DNA from: Pseudomonas lurida
Lineage (GTDB): Bacteria > Pseudomonadota > Gammaproteobacteria > Pseudomonadales > Pseudomonadaceae
Direction of reading: 5' to 3'
Assembly (NCBI RefSeq): GCF_002563895.1
Contig: NZ_PDJB01000001.1
Span: 2,587,501-2,651,500 of the forward strand
DNA: 64,000 bases
The notes below the pieces were generated by a model that saw only the letters and a program-made list of their open reading frames with translations, ran no database searches and had not been told where the DNA came from. Of this stretch, positions 37,030-44,750 are shown piece after piece (within the stretch, counting starts at the first letter, position 1; each line of letters begins with the position of its first letter). Position numbers and translations under genes: made by a program.

Positions 37030-37095
37030 GCCTGTCCAACTTAGCGGCGACAGCCCTGGCCATACTGGCGCCAGGTAAATGAAGAGGCACAGGCC

Positions 37096-37791
37096 ATGAC
37101 TGAATACGTATTCACCCCCGCGCCAACCCCATCCCTCGCTGTGCAGGACAGCGCTGCACGCTTCCCGCTGCGCCGTGTGTTCTGCGTGGGCCGTAACTAC
37201 AGCGAACATGCGCGTGAGATGGGACATGACCCGGACCGTGAACCGCCATTCTTCTTTATGAAGCCCGCGGACGCAGTGGTTCCGGCCGAAGGCGTGATCG
37301 CCTATCCACCGTTGACCGCCGACCTGCACCATGAAGTGGAACTGGTGGTGGCCATCGGCAAGGATGGCGTGGATATCCGTCCGGAACAGGCGTTTTCGCA
37401 CATCTGGGGGTATGGCGTTGGCATCGACCTGACACGCCGCGACCTGCAAGCCCAGGCGAAAAAGCTTTCGCGTCCGTGGGAATGGGCCAAGGCCTTTGAT
37501 GAATCCGCGCCAAGCACCGCATTGCATCCGGTGAGCGCGGTGGGGCATCCGTCCAGCGGTCGAATCTGGCTCAAGGTCAATGGCGAACAGCGCCAGGTGG
37601 GCGACTTGGCCGACCAGATCTGGTCTGTCAGCGAGGTGATCAGCCATGCCTCCCGATCCGTCGCACTGAAGGCCGGCGACCTGATCTTCACCGGCACGCC
37701 CGCAGGCGTCGGGGCTCTGCAGCCGGGCGATGTGGTCACTGCCGGTATCGACGGGCTGGGTGAGTTGCGTTTCACCCTCGGCCAGGGTTGA
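37096..37791 (+). CDS. Fumarylacetoacetate hydrolase family protein
   Basis: A 231-residue member of the FAH fold of the short bacterial type (fumarylpyruvate hydrolase / acylpyruvase). Visible motifs are VGRNYSEHAREMG (30-42), FFMKPADAV near 54, LHHEVELVV near 77 (with metal-ligating glutamates) and IFTGTPAGVG near 197. Members cleave C-C bonds of acylpyruvates or decarboxylate oxaloacetate. Together with the upstream transporter it suggests uptake and breakdown of a keto acid or aromatic intermediate. The substrate is not shown by sequence. Confidence 0.85.
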   Translation: MTEYVFTPAPTPSLAVQDSAARFPLRRVFCVGRNYSEHAREMGHDPDREPPFFFMKPADAVVPAEGVIAYPPLTADLHHEVELVVAIGKDGVDIRPEQAFSHIWGYGVGIDLTRRDLQAQAKKLSRPWEWAKAFDESAPSTALHPVSAVGHPSSGRIWLKVNGEQRQVGDLADQIWSVSEVISHASRSVALKAGDLIFTGTPAGVGALQPGDVVTAGIDGLGELRFTLGQG

Positions 37792-37827
37792 GGCTAAAGT
37801 GGTGCCCAGGCCACCCGAGAGACCGTT

Positions 37828-38736
37828 ATGCCAGGCACCCGCGTCACCACCTACGGCATGGAACAGCGCAGCGACCGCCCCGACTTCTACATCCGCGACA
37901 AGCGCGGGCGGGCGGCGCTGACCAGCCCGCATCGCCATGAGTATTTCCAGATCCAGATCAACCTTGGCGGCGACACCGTGCAGCATATCGGCGGGGCAGT
38001 GCGTCCATTCCCGCACAAGGCCCTGGCGTTCATCCTGCCCCATCGGCTGCACGTGATTCCTCATCCCGAGGGTGGCGAGTTCATGTTGATCAATTTCAGC
38101 CAGGCGTTTTTCCTGCCGCAGCTGACCTGCGATCCATTGGACCTCGAAGATGTTCCCATCGGGCAGGCCCCCGAGCTGTCGCCGTTTCGCTTCCAGGAAC
38201 AGTTGGATTTCATCCTCGACGACGCGGCGTTTGACCAGGTGAAAACCTGGCTCACGCATATGCGCGAGCTGGATGCCCACCGTACCTTCGGCGCCCGTGA
38301 ACGCCTCAAGGGCTACCTGTTTCAACTGATCGGCCTGGTCTGCGAACAGTACGCCGAGCCCCTGCAAGCCTATGCCGCCAACAATGCCACCCGGCGTGGG
38401 CGCAAGGATGCGTTGGCGCGTGTGCAGGGGTACATCCGCGAGCATCTGCACGAGCCGAGCCTCAGCCTTACCGACACGGCGGCCGCCGCGTTCCTTTCAC
38501 CCAACTACCTTACCCACCTGTTGCGCAAGGAAACCGGCAAACCCTTTTCCCACTTGGTGCTCGACCGTCGCATGCAGCTGGCGCGCACCTTGTTGCTCAA
38601 CAGTGCGCAGATGGTTGGGGCCATCGCACACCGCTGTGGGTTTACCGATGAGGCGTACTTTTCCCGCTGTTTTCGCAAGGCCCATGGCTTGGCGCCGGGG
38701 CAATTTCGTCGCCAGCAGCATGGCGAGGCTGTGTAG
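37828..38736 (+). CDS. AraC-family transcriptional regulator
   Basis: A 302-residue regulator with an N-terminal cupin-like effector domain (HRHEYFQIQINLGGDTVQHI, about residues 33-52) and a C-terminal AraC double helix-turn-helix (about 200-300; LSLTDTAAAAFLSPNYLTHL and CGFTDEAYFSRCFRKAHG). It follows the FAH hydrolase by 36 bases in the same direction and may be co-transcribed with it and regulate it. Confidence 0.88.
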   Translation: MPGTRVTTYGMEQRSDRPDFYIRDKRGRAALTSPHRHEYFQIQINLGGDTVQHIGGAVRPFPHKALAFILPHRLHVIPHPEGGEFMLINFSQAFFLPQLTCDPLDLEDVPIGQAPELSPFRFQEQLDFILDDAAFDQVKTWLTHMRELDAHRTFGARERLKGYLFQLIGLVCEQYAEPLQAYAANNATRRGRKDALARVQGYIREHLHEPSLSLTDTAAAAFLSPNYLTHLLRKETGKPFSHLVLDRRMQLARTLLLNSAQMVGAIAHRCGFTDEAYFSRCFRKAHGLAPGQFRRQQHGEAV

Positions 38737-38810
38737 GGCGCTTTACAAATCCACGACATTTACAGTGTTTCTATTTGCATACAATTGCGTCCTTCATGAG
38801 GGAGGCCAAT

Positions 38811-39257
38811 ATGCAAACGCTCATCAGCGCGGCGACGCAGGACGATGTCGATACGCTGTTCAATATCCGCACTCGCGTGGTGCAAAACCACTTGAGTGTC
38901 GAGCAGATGGCCCAGCTGGACATCACGCCGCAGGTGCTGGCCGACAGCATCCGCGAAGCGCCCTGTGCATGGGTCGCCGAAGTGGATGGCCAGCCGGTCG
39001 CCTTCAGCATGGTCGACCTGGCCACGGGCGAGGTGTTTGCGATGTTTGTGTTACCGACCCACGAGAATCTGGGGCTGGGCCGCCAACTCATGGCGGTGGC
39101 CGAAACTGCGCTGTTTGAACGCCATGCCACACTCTTCCTGGTGACGGATGGGCGTGACGAAATCCGTGCCAACGGATTCTACCAACGCCTTGGCTGGACG
39201 GTGACGGGGTCGGTCGAGGGCGACGACGTACGTTACGAGAAGAGCAGGGCGCAGTAA
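38811..39257 (+). CDS. GNAT-family N-acetyltransferase
   Basis: A 148-residue GNAT enzyme. The acetyl-CoA binding motif is LPTHENLGLGRQLMAVAE (near residues 83-100), with the family end pattern NGFYQRLGWTVTG near 121. ATG 38811 follows GGGAGG with a six-base spacer; the 12 codons upstream in frame would place that site inside the gene. The acetyl acceptor is unknown. The gene stands between the AraC regulator and a small membrane protein. Confidence 0.85.
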   Translation: MQTLISAATQDDVDTLFNIRTRVVQNHLSVEQMAQLDITPQVLADSIREAPCAWVAEVDGQPVAFSMVDLATGEVFAMFVLPTHENLGLGRQLMAVAETALFERHATLFLVTDGRDEIRANGFYQRLGWTVTGSVEGDDVRYEKSRAQ

Positions 39258-39261
39258 GGTC

Positions 39262-39522
39262 ATGCGCCCCTCCGAGCCGTCATCGTCCAACAGTTTGCGC
39301 TACTTCGTGCTTGGAGTGCTCTGCGTCGCGGTCGTGCTCGGGGTCTATTTTGTGCGGCTGAACGCTCAGGTGGACCGCGCGCGGGAAGCCGCCAACGAGC
39401 GTTTGACGCTGTGCCGACACGTGGAAAGTGTGGCGCGTTCGGTGCAGCCCGATAACCCTGAAACCCGAGATACTTGCGTGCGGTTGAACAGGCGTCTACC
39501 GAATAGTGTGACGCCGCCTTAA
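39262..39522 (+). CDS. Small single-helix membrane protein
   Basis: An 86-residue protein with one membrane helix (RYFVLGVLCVAVVLGVYFV, about residues 13-31) and a polar tail with two cysteines. It starts four bases after the GNAT stop codon, so translation is probably coupled. No family recognised. Confidence 0.55.
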   Translation: MRPSEPSSSNSLRYFVLGVLCVAVVLGVYFVRLNAQVDRAREAANERLTLCRHVESVARSVQPDNPETRDTCVRLNRRLPNSVTPP

Positions 39523-39562
39523 TCCAATAACCCTTTCTTATACGTGGAAATAGGGGCGGTAG

Positions 39563-39590
39563 TTGCACCAAAAAGTGGCACTTATATACT
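39563..39590 (+). promoter_or_regulatory. Promoter of the candidate small RNA
   Basis: TTGCAC (39563-39568), a 16-base spacer, and TATACT (39585-39590). The -10 region TATACTTC also resembles the stationary-phase sigma-S pattern. Transcription would start near 39597. Confidence 0.55.
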
Positions 39591-39596
39591 TCGCTA

Positions 39597-39768
39597 CCTT
39601 AAAAAATGTGTGGTTATTTAATGACTTACGACACTTTTAATCCGACGAAAGGATAAAAATAATCTTGTGACAGCTTTTTCCAATCGGTAATATAGCCGGG
39701 CGTTCACCTCCCACGGTTTATGCATTTTTAAATCCCAAGTTTCCATCAGCTACTTGGGATTTTTTTTG
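39597..39768 (+). ncRNA. Candidate small regulatory RNA, possibly RgsA/P16-like
   Basis: About 170 bases without an ORF lie between a good promoter (39563-39590) and a strong Rho-independent terminator (39731-39768) on the plus strand. The neighbouring genes end before or point the other way, so neither element is explained by a protein gene. The interior contains AAGGATAAAAATAATC, a single-stranded A/GGA-type stretch of the kind bound by Hfq or Rsm proteins. A sigma-S-like -10 region and a long T tract recall the Pseudomonas sRNA RgsA (P16), but the sequence identity is from memory and unproved. Confidence 0.55.
39731..39768 (+). terminator. Strong Rho-independent terminator of the candidate sRNA
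   Basis: A perfect 10-bp stem (AATCCCAAGT / ACTTGGGATT), an 11-base loop and a run of eight T. It points rightwards towards the oppositely oriented diguanylate cyclase gene. Confidence 0.85.
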
Positions 39769-39788
39769 CCTGTCATTTGACCTTGGCG

Positions 39789-40733
39789 TCAAACTTCGGC
39801 TTCGGTGAACTCCGCACGCATCCGGCCATTGCGTTTGGCCTGGTACAGCAACTTGTCGACGTCTTCGACAAACGCCAGCATCGGGCAATCCTGGGTGACG
39901 ATCCGGGTGCCGACACCCAGGCTCAGGGTCAGCAGGTTCGATACTGGCGAAAATCCATGCGTGATCTGTTGCTGGCGGATCAAATGCAGGCAGCGTTGTG
40001 CCACTTGCCTGGCCGACGCCGCATCGGTTTCCGGTAGCAACCACACGAACTCTTCGCCGCCGATGCGCGCAATGAAATCCCGTGGGCGGTTGGCGGCCTG
40101 CGACAAGGTATGCGCGACCTGGCGCAAGCATTCATCGCCCTTGATATGGCCATAGTGGTCGTTGTACTGCTTGAAGAAATCGATATCCAGAATGATCAGC
40201 GACAGGGGCAACTGGCTGCGCTGGGCGCTCGCCCATTCGCGTTCGAGCACGGTGTCGAACATGCGCCGGTTGGCGATGCCGGTCAGGCCGTCCTGGTAGG
40301 AATACTCCTCGAGTTGCTTTTGCAGGCGCACCAAGTGTTCCTCGGTCTTCTTGCGCTCGCTGATATCGAACATGAAACCGATCAGCGCCTCGACCTCGCC
40401 GTCCTTGCGCACCACATGCACCACGTCGCGGATCCACACGTAGTCGCCATCCACGGTCAGCGCCCGGTAGTCGGCCTCGTGATCCACCCCCGCGCGGGAC
40501 TGCGATACGCAGAAATTCACCACGTATTCGCGATCGTCCGGGTGCATGCGCTCGACCCAATCGTCGACGCTGACCCAGCTTTGCGGGGTCCAGCCGAGCA
40601 GCGCTTCGATCTGCGGGCCGATATAGCTGAAGGTCATGGTCTGCCAGTCGATGCGCCATGGGATCGCCTTGGTCGACTCCAGCAAGGTTTTGTACACGTC
40701 GCTGTCGGGCTGGCTCGGTGGGTCGATGCTCAT
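39789..40733 (-). CDS. PAS-GGDEF diguanylate cyclase
   Basis: A 314-residue cytoplasmic protein with a PAS/PAC sensor domain (about 12-135, ending in FDISERKKTEEHL) and a GGDEF domain (about 150-310). The active-site loop is RIGGEEF, the active variant, and RPRD sits five residues before it as a product-inhibition I-site. It should make cyclic di-GMP under control of a PAS ligand or partner. There is no membrane segment. The start ATG 40733 has a weak binding site; a TTG 21 codons upstream is possible. Confidence 0.88.
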   Translation of the reverse strand: MSIDPPSQPDSDVYKTLLESTKAIPWRIDWQTMTFSYIGPQIEALLGWTPQSWVSVDDWVERMHPDDREYVVNFCVSQSRAGVDHEADYRALTVDGDYVWIRDVVHVVRKDGEVEALIGFMFDISERKKTEEHLVRLQKQLEEYSYQDGLTGIANRRMFDTVLEREWASAQRSQLPLSLIILDIDFFKQYNDHYGHIKGDECLRQVAHTLSQAANRPRDFIARIGGEEFVWLLPETDAASARQVAQRCLHLIRQQQITHGFSPVSNLLTLSLGVGTRIVTQDCPMLAFVEDVDKLLYQAKRNGRMRAEFTEAEV

Positions 40734-40980
40734 GGTGGGTTGCTCAAGATGATGGCCAAATGCCAATAGCGTCTTTTGATCGATGCGCGGAGTCAAGTGC
40801 GTACCGCAACAGCAGACGAGAGGTTGTGCGCAGGGTTTTCTGGCGCCAGCGGATCGGCGTTTACGGCGCGAAATGAGGCTTGGCTAACACTTTTTCACGA
40901 ATGCTCCCATGCCCAGCAAAACCTCATCTACTCTGGTTCCATCTCAACCACCGGGTGGGGCCCAGGGAAGGGGACTGATC

Positions 40981-41229
40981 ATGATTTCAATCGTTGAATT
41001 CAATCGCATCATGGCCTCCGGCTTTCTGCCGCTGGCGTGCGATTGCACGCTCAATAGCGATGGCTCGTTGCGCATCAACATTTTCGAGCCGGTCTCCGGT
41101 CGGGTCGACCTGCTGCTGACCGGCGTGTCCCCTGAAGGTTTGGACAGCATCCGTTCCATCTCAAACCTGATTGGCGAGTTGCGCACCGAGATCAAGGCCG
41201 GGCGCCGTGGGTTTGCAGCGGTGAGCTAG
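40981..41229 (+). CDS. DUF1652 family protein
   Basis: An 82-residue protein matching DUF1652, a small family largely confined to Pseudomonas: ISIVEFNRIMASGFLPLACD at the start and SIRSISNLIGELRTEIKAG near the end. ATG 40981 follows GGAAGGGGA. Function unknown. Its stop codon overlaps the stop of the convergent lipoprotein gene (shared CTAG). Confidence 0.8.
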   Translation: MISIVEFNRIMASGFLPLACDCTLNSDGSLRINIFEPVSGRVDLLLTGVSPEGLDSIRSISNLIGELRTEIKAGRRGFAAVS

Positions 41230-41366
41230 CCGTTGACCGCGTGGGTCGGCGTATCGAGCGCGCCGTAATAGCGCCAGCAGCAATGGCGGTGTTCCGGCAG
41301 GATCACGCAGCCGCTGAGGCTGACGATCAGCAGTGCGGCAACCAGCATGTAAAGTCGGCGGTACAT
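41226..41366 (-). CDS. Small lipoprotein, 46 residues
   Basis: A signal peptide with a lipobox (MYRRLYMLVAALLIVSLSGC, Cys20 as the lipid anchor) followed by 26 residues containing HRHCCWRYYG. AGAGGAAAC six bases upstream supports ATG 41366. Its TAG stop shares bases with the DUF1652 stop on the other strand. Function unknown. The gene is followed upstream by a 224-base gap without other features. Confidence 0.65.
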   Translation of the reverse strand: MYRRLYMLVAALLIVSLSGCVILPEHRHCCWRYYGALDTPTHAVNG

Positions 41367-41590
41367 GGTGTTTCCTCTTCGGTTGATCAGCGTTAATCCT
41401 TCAACGCTGCCACGTGCATAAATCCGTCGCGAAGCTTTCAAACATTTCATCAAGCCTCGCCATCCCTTGGGCAATACTGCCTGCGTTCACTGCCCAGAAA
41501 TAATTCGCGCTCTCCGCGACGGATTTTGCGCTCCCCAGCGTTCAACCCATCAGCCACCCACACTTTCGCGGATGGCATGAAGGAGTTGCC

Positions 41591-41902
41591 ATGAGACCCC
41601 TGGCCAAATTGCGTTTTGCCTTGCTTGCTCCGCTGGCCCTTGCTGCGTTTGCCAGCACCCCGGTGTTTGCCCAGCCCGAAATCATCATCCGCCAGGCGCC
41701 ACCACCGGAGCGCGTGGAAGTGATCCCCGTTGAGCGTCCGGGCTACGCCTGGGACCGTGGGCACTGGCGCTGGGAAGGGCGCGGCTACGGTTGGGTGCCC
41801 GGTCACTGGCAACCGGTGATGCGCAACGCACGCTGGGAGCCCGGCCATTGGGAGGCACACGGCCCCAACTGGTACTGGCGTGAAGGGCATTGGATCCGCT
41901 GA
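41591..41902 (+). CDS. YXWGXW-repeat periplasmic protein
   Basis: A 103-residue exported protein: signal peptide (about 1-26, ending VFAQ) followed by PEIIIRQAPPPERVEVIP and then repeats of the YxWxxGHW type (YAWDRGHWRW, YGWVPGHWQP, RWEPGHWEAH, WYWREGHWIR). This is the YXWGXW (PF12779) repeat family found in many envelope proteins. ATG 41591 follows AAGGAG. The ECF sigma gene starts 23 bases downstream, so the protein may be part of the envelope response controlled by that sigma factor. Confidence 0.8.
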   Translation: MRPLAKLRFALLAPLALAAFASTPVFAQPEIIIRQAPPPERVEVIPVERPGYAWDRGHWRWEGRGYGWVPGHWQPVMRNARWEPGHWEAHGPNWYWREGHWIR

Positions 41903-41925
41903 ACCCTTAGCCGAGAATTGCCCGA

Positions 41926-42504
41926 TTGAAAGACACTGATCCGGACGTTGAACTGCTGGCGCGTATCGGTAACAACGAACCTGCGGCCGTCAACGAAATG
42001 GTGACGCGCAAGCTGCCGCGCCTGCTGGCGCTTGCCAGTCGGATCCTGGGGGATGCCGACGAGGCCAGGGACGTGGCCCAGGAAAGCTTCCTGCGTATCT
42101 GGCGCCAGGCTGCCAGCTGGCGCAGTGGCGAAGCGCGCTTCGACACCTGGCTGCACCGCGTGGCACTCAACCTGTGCCATGACCGTTTGCGGCGGCGCAA
42201 GGAACGTCCGTTGACCGAGGAGGAGGCGCTTGAGCTGGCGGACAGCGCGCCCTCCCCGGATGAGCAGGTGGAAACCGCCGACCGTAGCGCACGCATGGCC
42301 GCCGCCCTGGCAGCGCTGCCTGAGCGTCAGCGTGAAGCGATTGTGTTGCAGTACTACCAGGAGCTGTCGAACATCGACGCCGCGGCCCTGATGAATATCA
42401 GCGTCGAGGCACTGGAGAGCCTGCTGTCGCGGGCCCGACGCCAGTTGCGCAGCCAACTTGCCGACACACCCGGGCTCGCCCGCCCAGGAAGGGGAAAGTC
42501 ATGA
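41926..42504 (+). CDS. ECF-family RNA polymerase sigma factor
   Basis: A 192-residue sigma factor with region 2 (about 25-95, DVAQESFLRIWRQAASWRSG) and region 4 (about 125-180, LPERQREAIVLQYYQELSNI). The start is TTG 41926, with only a weak upstream site. Its stop codon overlaps the start of the anti-sigma gene (ATGA), which in turn overlaps the sensor gene. The three-gene order sigma / membrane protein / periplasmic metal-sensor-like protein resembles Cnr-type systems. Confidence 0.88.
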   Translation: MKDTDPDVELLARIGNNEPAAVNEMVTRKLPRLLALASRILGDADEARDVAQESFLRIWRQAASWRSGEARFDTWLHRVALNLCHDRLRRRKERPLTEEEALELADSAPSPDEQVETADRSARMAAALAALPERQREAIVLQYYQELSNIDAAALMNISVEALESLLSRARRQLRSQLADTPGLARPGRGKS

Positions 42505-42932
42505 CACCCGAACGATTTGCTTATCTGGCCGAGGCCTATGGCGCCGATGTACAGCGGTGGCCCCCGGCTGAACAAGGCGCGGCCAAGGCGCTGCTGGACA
42601 GCGGTAATGCGGTTGCCGGCGAGGCGTTGCAAGCTGCTGCCTGGCTGGATGCACACCTGGACAGCCATCAACCGGTTTTGGCCGACTCGGCATTGGCCAG
42701 ACAGATCCGTCAGTCTGCACCGCGCCGTGCATCGTTCTGGTCGCGCTACGCCGGTTGGCTTTCACCGGCAGGGCTGGTGGGGGTGGGCATTGCCGGCGTC
42801 GTCACCGGTATGCTCGTGGCGTCCATGAGTGTGCCGCTGCCGATGTTGTCGTCCGAGGTGCTGCCCAGCGTCTTCGATCAGGGGGATGCGGAAGTCGTCT
42901 TCACCGTCAACGCCGAGGAAACCGAGCAATGA
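42501..42932 (+). CDS. Probable membrane anti-sigma factor
   Basis: A 143-residue protein with a cytoplasmic helical part (about 1-85), one membrane helix (about 90-112, AGLVGVGIAGVVTGMLVASM) and a short periplasmic tail. The start overlaps the sigma gene stop and its own stop overlaps the next start (ATGA both times). The topology and coupling fit an anti-sigma factor that holds the ECF sigma at the membrane. No zinc-binding ZAS motif (HxxxCxxC) is visible, so it belongs to another class. Role inferred. Confidence 0.7.
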   Translation: MTPERFAYLAEAYGADVQRWPPAEQGAAKALLDSGNAVAGEALQAAAWLDAHLDSHQPVLADSALARQIRQSAPRRASFWSRYAGWLSPAGLVGVGIAGVVTGMLVASMSVPLPMLSSEVLPSVFDQGDAEVVFTVNAEETEQ

Positions 42933-43417
42933 CCGCCCAATCCCTGAAACCGTGGTTGCTTGTCTCGGTATTGCTCAATGTGTTTTTGATTGGCGGGGTG
43001 GGCGGGGGCCTGTACCACTGGATGGCCAGCGCCCAGCCTGCCGAAACGGTGGTCAACCAGCACGGTTTGCGCCAGGCCATGGTCAAGTTGCCGCCGGCGC
43101 GGCGCAGGGAATTGCGTCAACTGTTGCGCCATAACAGCGCTGACAGCCAGCCATTGATCATGGCCGGACGTTCAGCGCGCCTGGGGGTGATCCACCAGTT
43201 GGAGGCGCCGACTCTGGATCGAGATGTGCTGGTCGCCGAATTGGCCAAGGCGCGCGAGGCGGATATGGCGCTTCGCGCGTTGGTGGACACCACACTGGCG
43301 CAGTTCGCCAGCACCTTGCCTCAGGTCGAGCGGCAGAAACTGGTGGAGGCGTTGTACCTGCGTGGGCAAGGAAAACCTGGCGGAAAACTCAAGGAGCCGG
43401 CAGCGGACTCAAGATAA
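42929..43417 (+). CDS. CnrX/CpxP-like periplasmic sensor protein
   Basis: A 162-residue protein with an N-terminal membrane anchor (about 9-29, LLVSVLLNVFLIGGVGGGLY) and a helical periplasmic part with repeated helix-rich segments (LPPARRRELRQLLRH, later LPQVERQKLVEALYLRG). This is the Metal_resist/CnrX-like heavy-metal sensor family, related to CpxP and Spy. It overlaps the anti-sigma gene, suggesting that it senses metal or envelope stress and controls sigma release. It lacks an obvious histidine/methionine metal cluster, so the signal may not be a metal. Confidence 0.7.
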   Translation: MTAQSLKPWLLVSVLLNVFLIGGVGGGLYHWMASAQPAETVVNQHGLRQAMVKLPPARRRELRQLLRHNSADSQPLIMAGRSARLGVIHQLEAPTLDRDVLVAELAKAREADMALRALVDTTLAQFASTLPQVERQKLVEALYLRGQGKPGGKLKEPAADSR

Positions 43418-43420
43418 CGG

Positions 43421-43450
43421 GCAAAAAAATCCCGCCGGGGCAGGCGGGAT
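43421..43450. terminator. Bidirectional terminator
   Basis: ATCCCGCC (43429-43436) and GGCGGGAT (43443-43450) form an 8-bp stem with loop GGGGCA. On the minus strand it is followed by seven T, so it terminates the SCP2 gene; it also lies just after the sensor gene. Confidence 0.8.
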
Positions 43451-43473
43451 CGGGATTCAGGGTTGCCCGTGAA

Positions 43474-43788
43474 TCAAGCCGGGAACAGTTCGCTCAGCTT
43501 CATGGCCAGCATCATGTCGCCTTCGGTGCGCAGCTTGCCGCTCATGAAGGCCTGCATGCCGTCGGTGTCGCCGCTGACGATGCCTTCCATGGTCTCACCG
43601 TCGGTCACCAGGGTCACCTGGGCGTCAGGGTTTTCGCCTTCCAGCAGTTCGCAGGTGTTGTTTTTAACCACCAGCGAGAAGTTCTGGGTGTCGTCGATAC
43701 GGAAACCGAACACCAGGTCCAGGCCGTCAGCGGCGGCTGGGTTGAATTTGGCTTTCATTGCTTCTACAGCTTTGGCTACGTCAGTCAT
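43474..43788 (-). CDS. SCP2 sterol-binding domain protein
   Basis: A 104-residue single-domain SCP2 protein. Typical features are the N-terminal helix (MTDVAKAVEAMKAKFNP), the VVKNNTCELLEG and PDAQVTLVTDGETMEGIV strands and the MSGKLRTEGDMMLAMKLSEL end. This fold binds fatty acyl-CoA or other lipids in a hydrophobic tunnel. In bacteria the stand-alone form is of unsure role. It ends at the terminator 43421-43450. Confidence 0.88.
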   Translation of the reverse strand: MTDVAKAVEAMKAKFNPAAADGLDLVFGFRIDDTQNFSLVVKNNTCELLEGENPDAQVTLVTDGETMEGIVSGDTDGMQAFMSGKLRTEGDMMLAMKLSELFPA

Positions 43789-43844
43789 GGTTTCGATCCT
43801 TTAAGGTAGAGTCCAGTGACCTTGGGGTCACGGTTGGCCGCAGT

Positions 43845-44555
43845 TCATCGGAAGGTGATGAGCTGCGGCGCCTTCAACAGTTGCAAGTGGGTATGGCTGT
43901 TGAAGGAAGCCAGTGCCACCTCGCGCCCGCGGAATTTCAGCTGGTTGAGCGAGGTGTTAACAATTTGCCAGTTCAGTTCGAAGGCCTGGGCGGCGGGCAT
44001 TCGGGTAATCAGGTGGAGCAGGGCAGTGATGGTGCCGCCGGAGGTGAACACCGCGATCTTCTGCGTGTTGTCCGCTGCTTCAAGAATACGTTGCAGGCCG
44101 CCCTGGACCCGTTCCACGAAGCCCAGCCAGCTTTCCAACCCGGGCGGATCGTAAGTGCCGGCCAGCCAGCGCTCGATGATCAGGGCGAAGATGCGCTGGA
44201 ATTCACTGCGGTTCTGCGCGGCATTGCGCAGGATTTCCAGGGCTTCGGGTTCAGTCGTGAGCAGGTCGGGGAGCAGGGCGCGGATAATCGCTTCGGCGTC
44301 GAATTCGTTGAAGGCGCTGTCGATTTCCACTGCCGGTACCGGCAGGCCGAGGGCACTGTATTGATCGAAGGCGGCGCTGGCGGTGTGCTGCTGGCGGCGC
44401 AGGTCGCCGGCCACGCAGCGGTCGAACACCAGGCCCATGTCTGCCAGGTGGCGACCGAGCACTTGCGCCTGCTCCACGCCGACGGGCGACAGGACGTCGT
44501 AGTCGTCTGCACCGAAAGAGGCTTGGCCATGTCGAATCAGATAAATGCTGCCCAC
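43845..44555 (-). CDS. Histidine phosphatase family protein
   Basis: A 236-residue phosphoglycerate-mutase-like phosphatase. The catalytic motif YLIRHGQASFG (residues 5-15, RHG) and the second histidine motif (FTSGGTITALLH, about 178) are visible, although the second usually reads SHG. It probably removes phosphate from a small molecule; the substrate is unknown. It is divergent from sohB. Confidence 0.82.
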   Translation of the reverse strand: MGSIYLIRHGQASFGADDYDVLSPVGVEQAQVLGRHLADMGLVFDRCVAGDLRRQQHTASAAFDQYSALGLPVPAVEIDSAFNEFDAEAIIRALLPDLLTTEPEALEILRNAAQNRSEFQRIFALIIERWLAGTYDPPGLESWLGFVERVQGGLQRILEAADNTQKIAVFTSGGTITALLHLITRMPAAQAFELNWQIVNTSLNQLKFRGREVALASFNSHTHLQLLKAPQLITFR

Positions 44556-44750
44556 GTCCGTTTTCCCGGTACGTTGAAAGTCTGGCGAGGTTATGAGGAT
44601 GCCTTCGAGCTGTCAATGAAAAAACATACGCTTGTTTTAAAAGCTCGTTGGAGCCCGTCGTTGCTGGCCGTTTGATCACTGGCTCGAACGCGATACCGCC
44701 GGTATGCTGGGGCAATCCGCGCCTGGCGCACCGCACCTGTAAGGAGAAAT

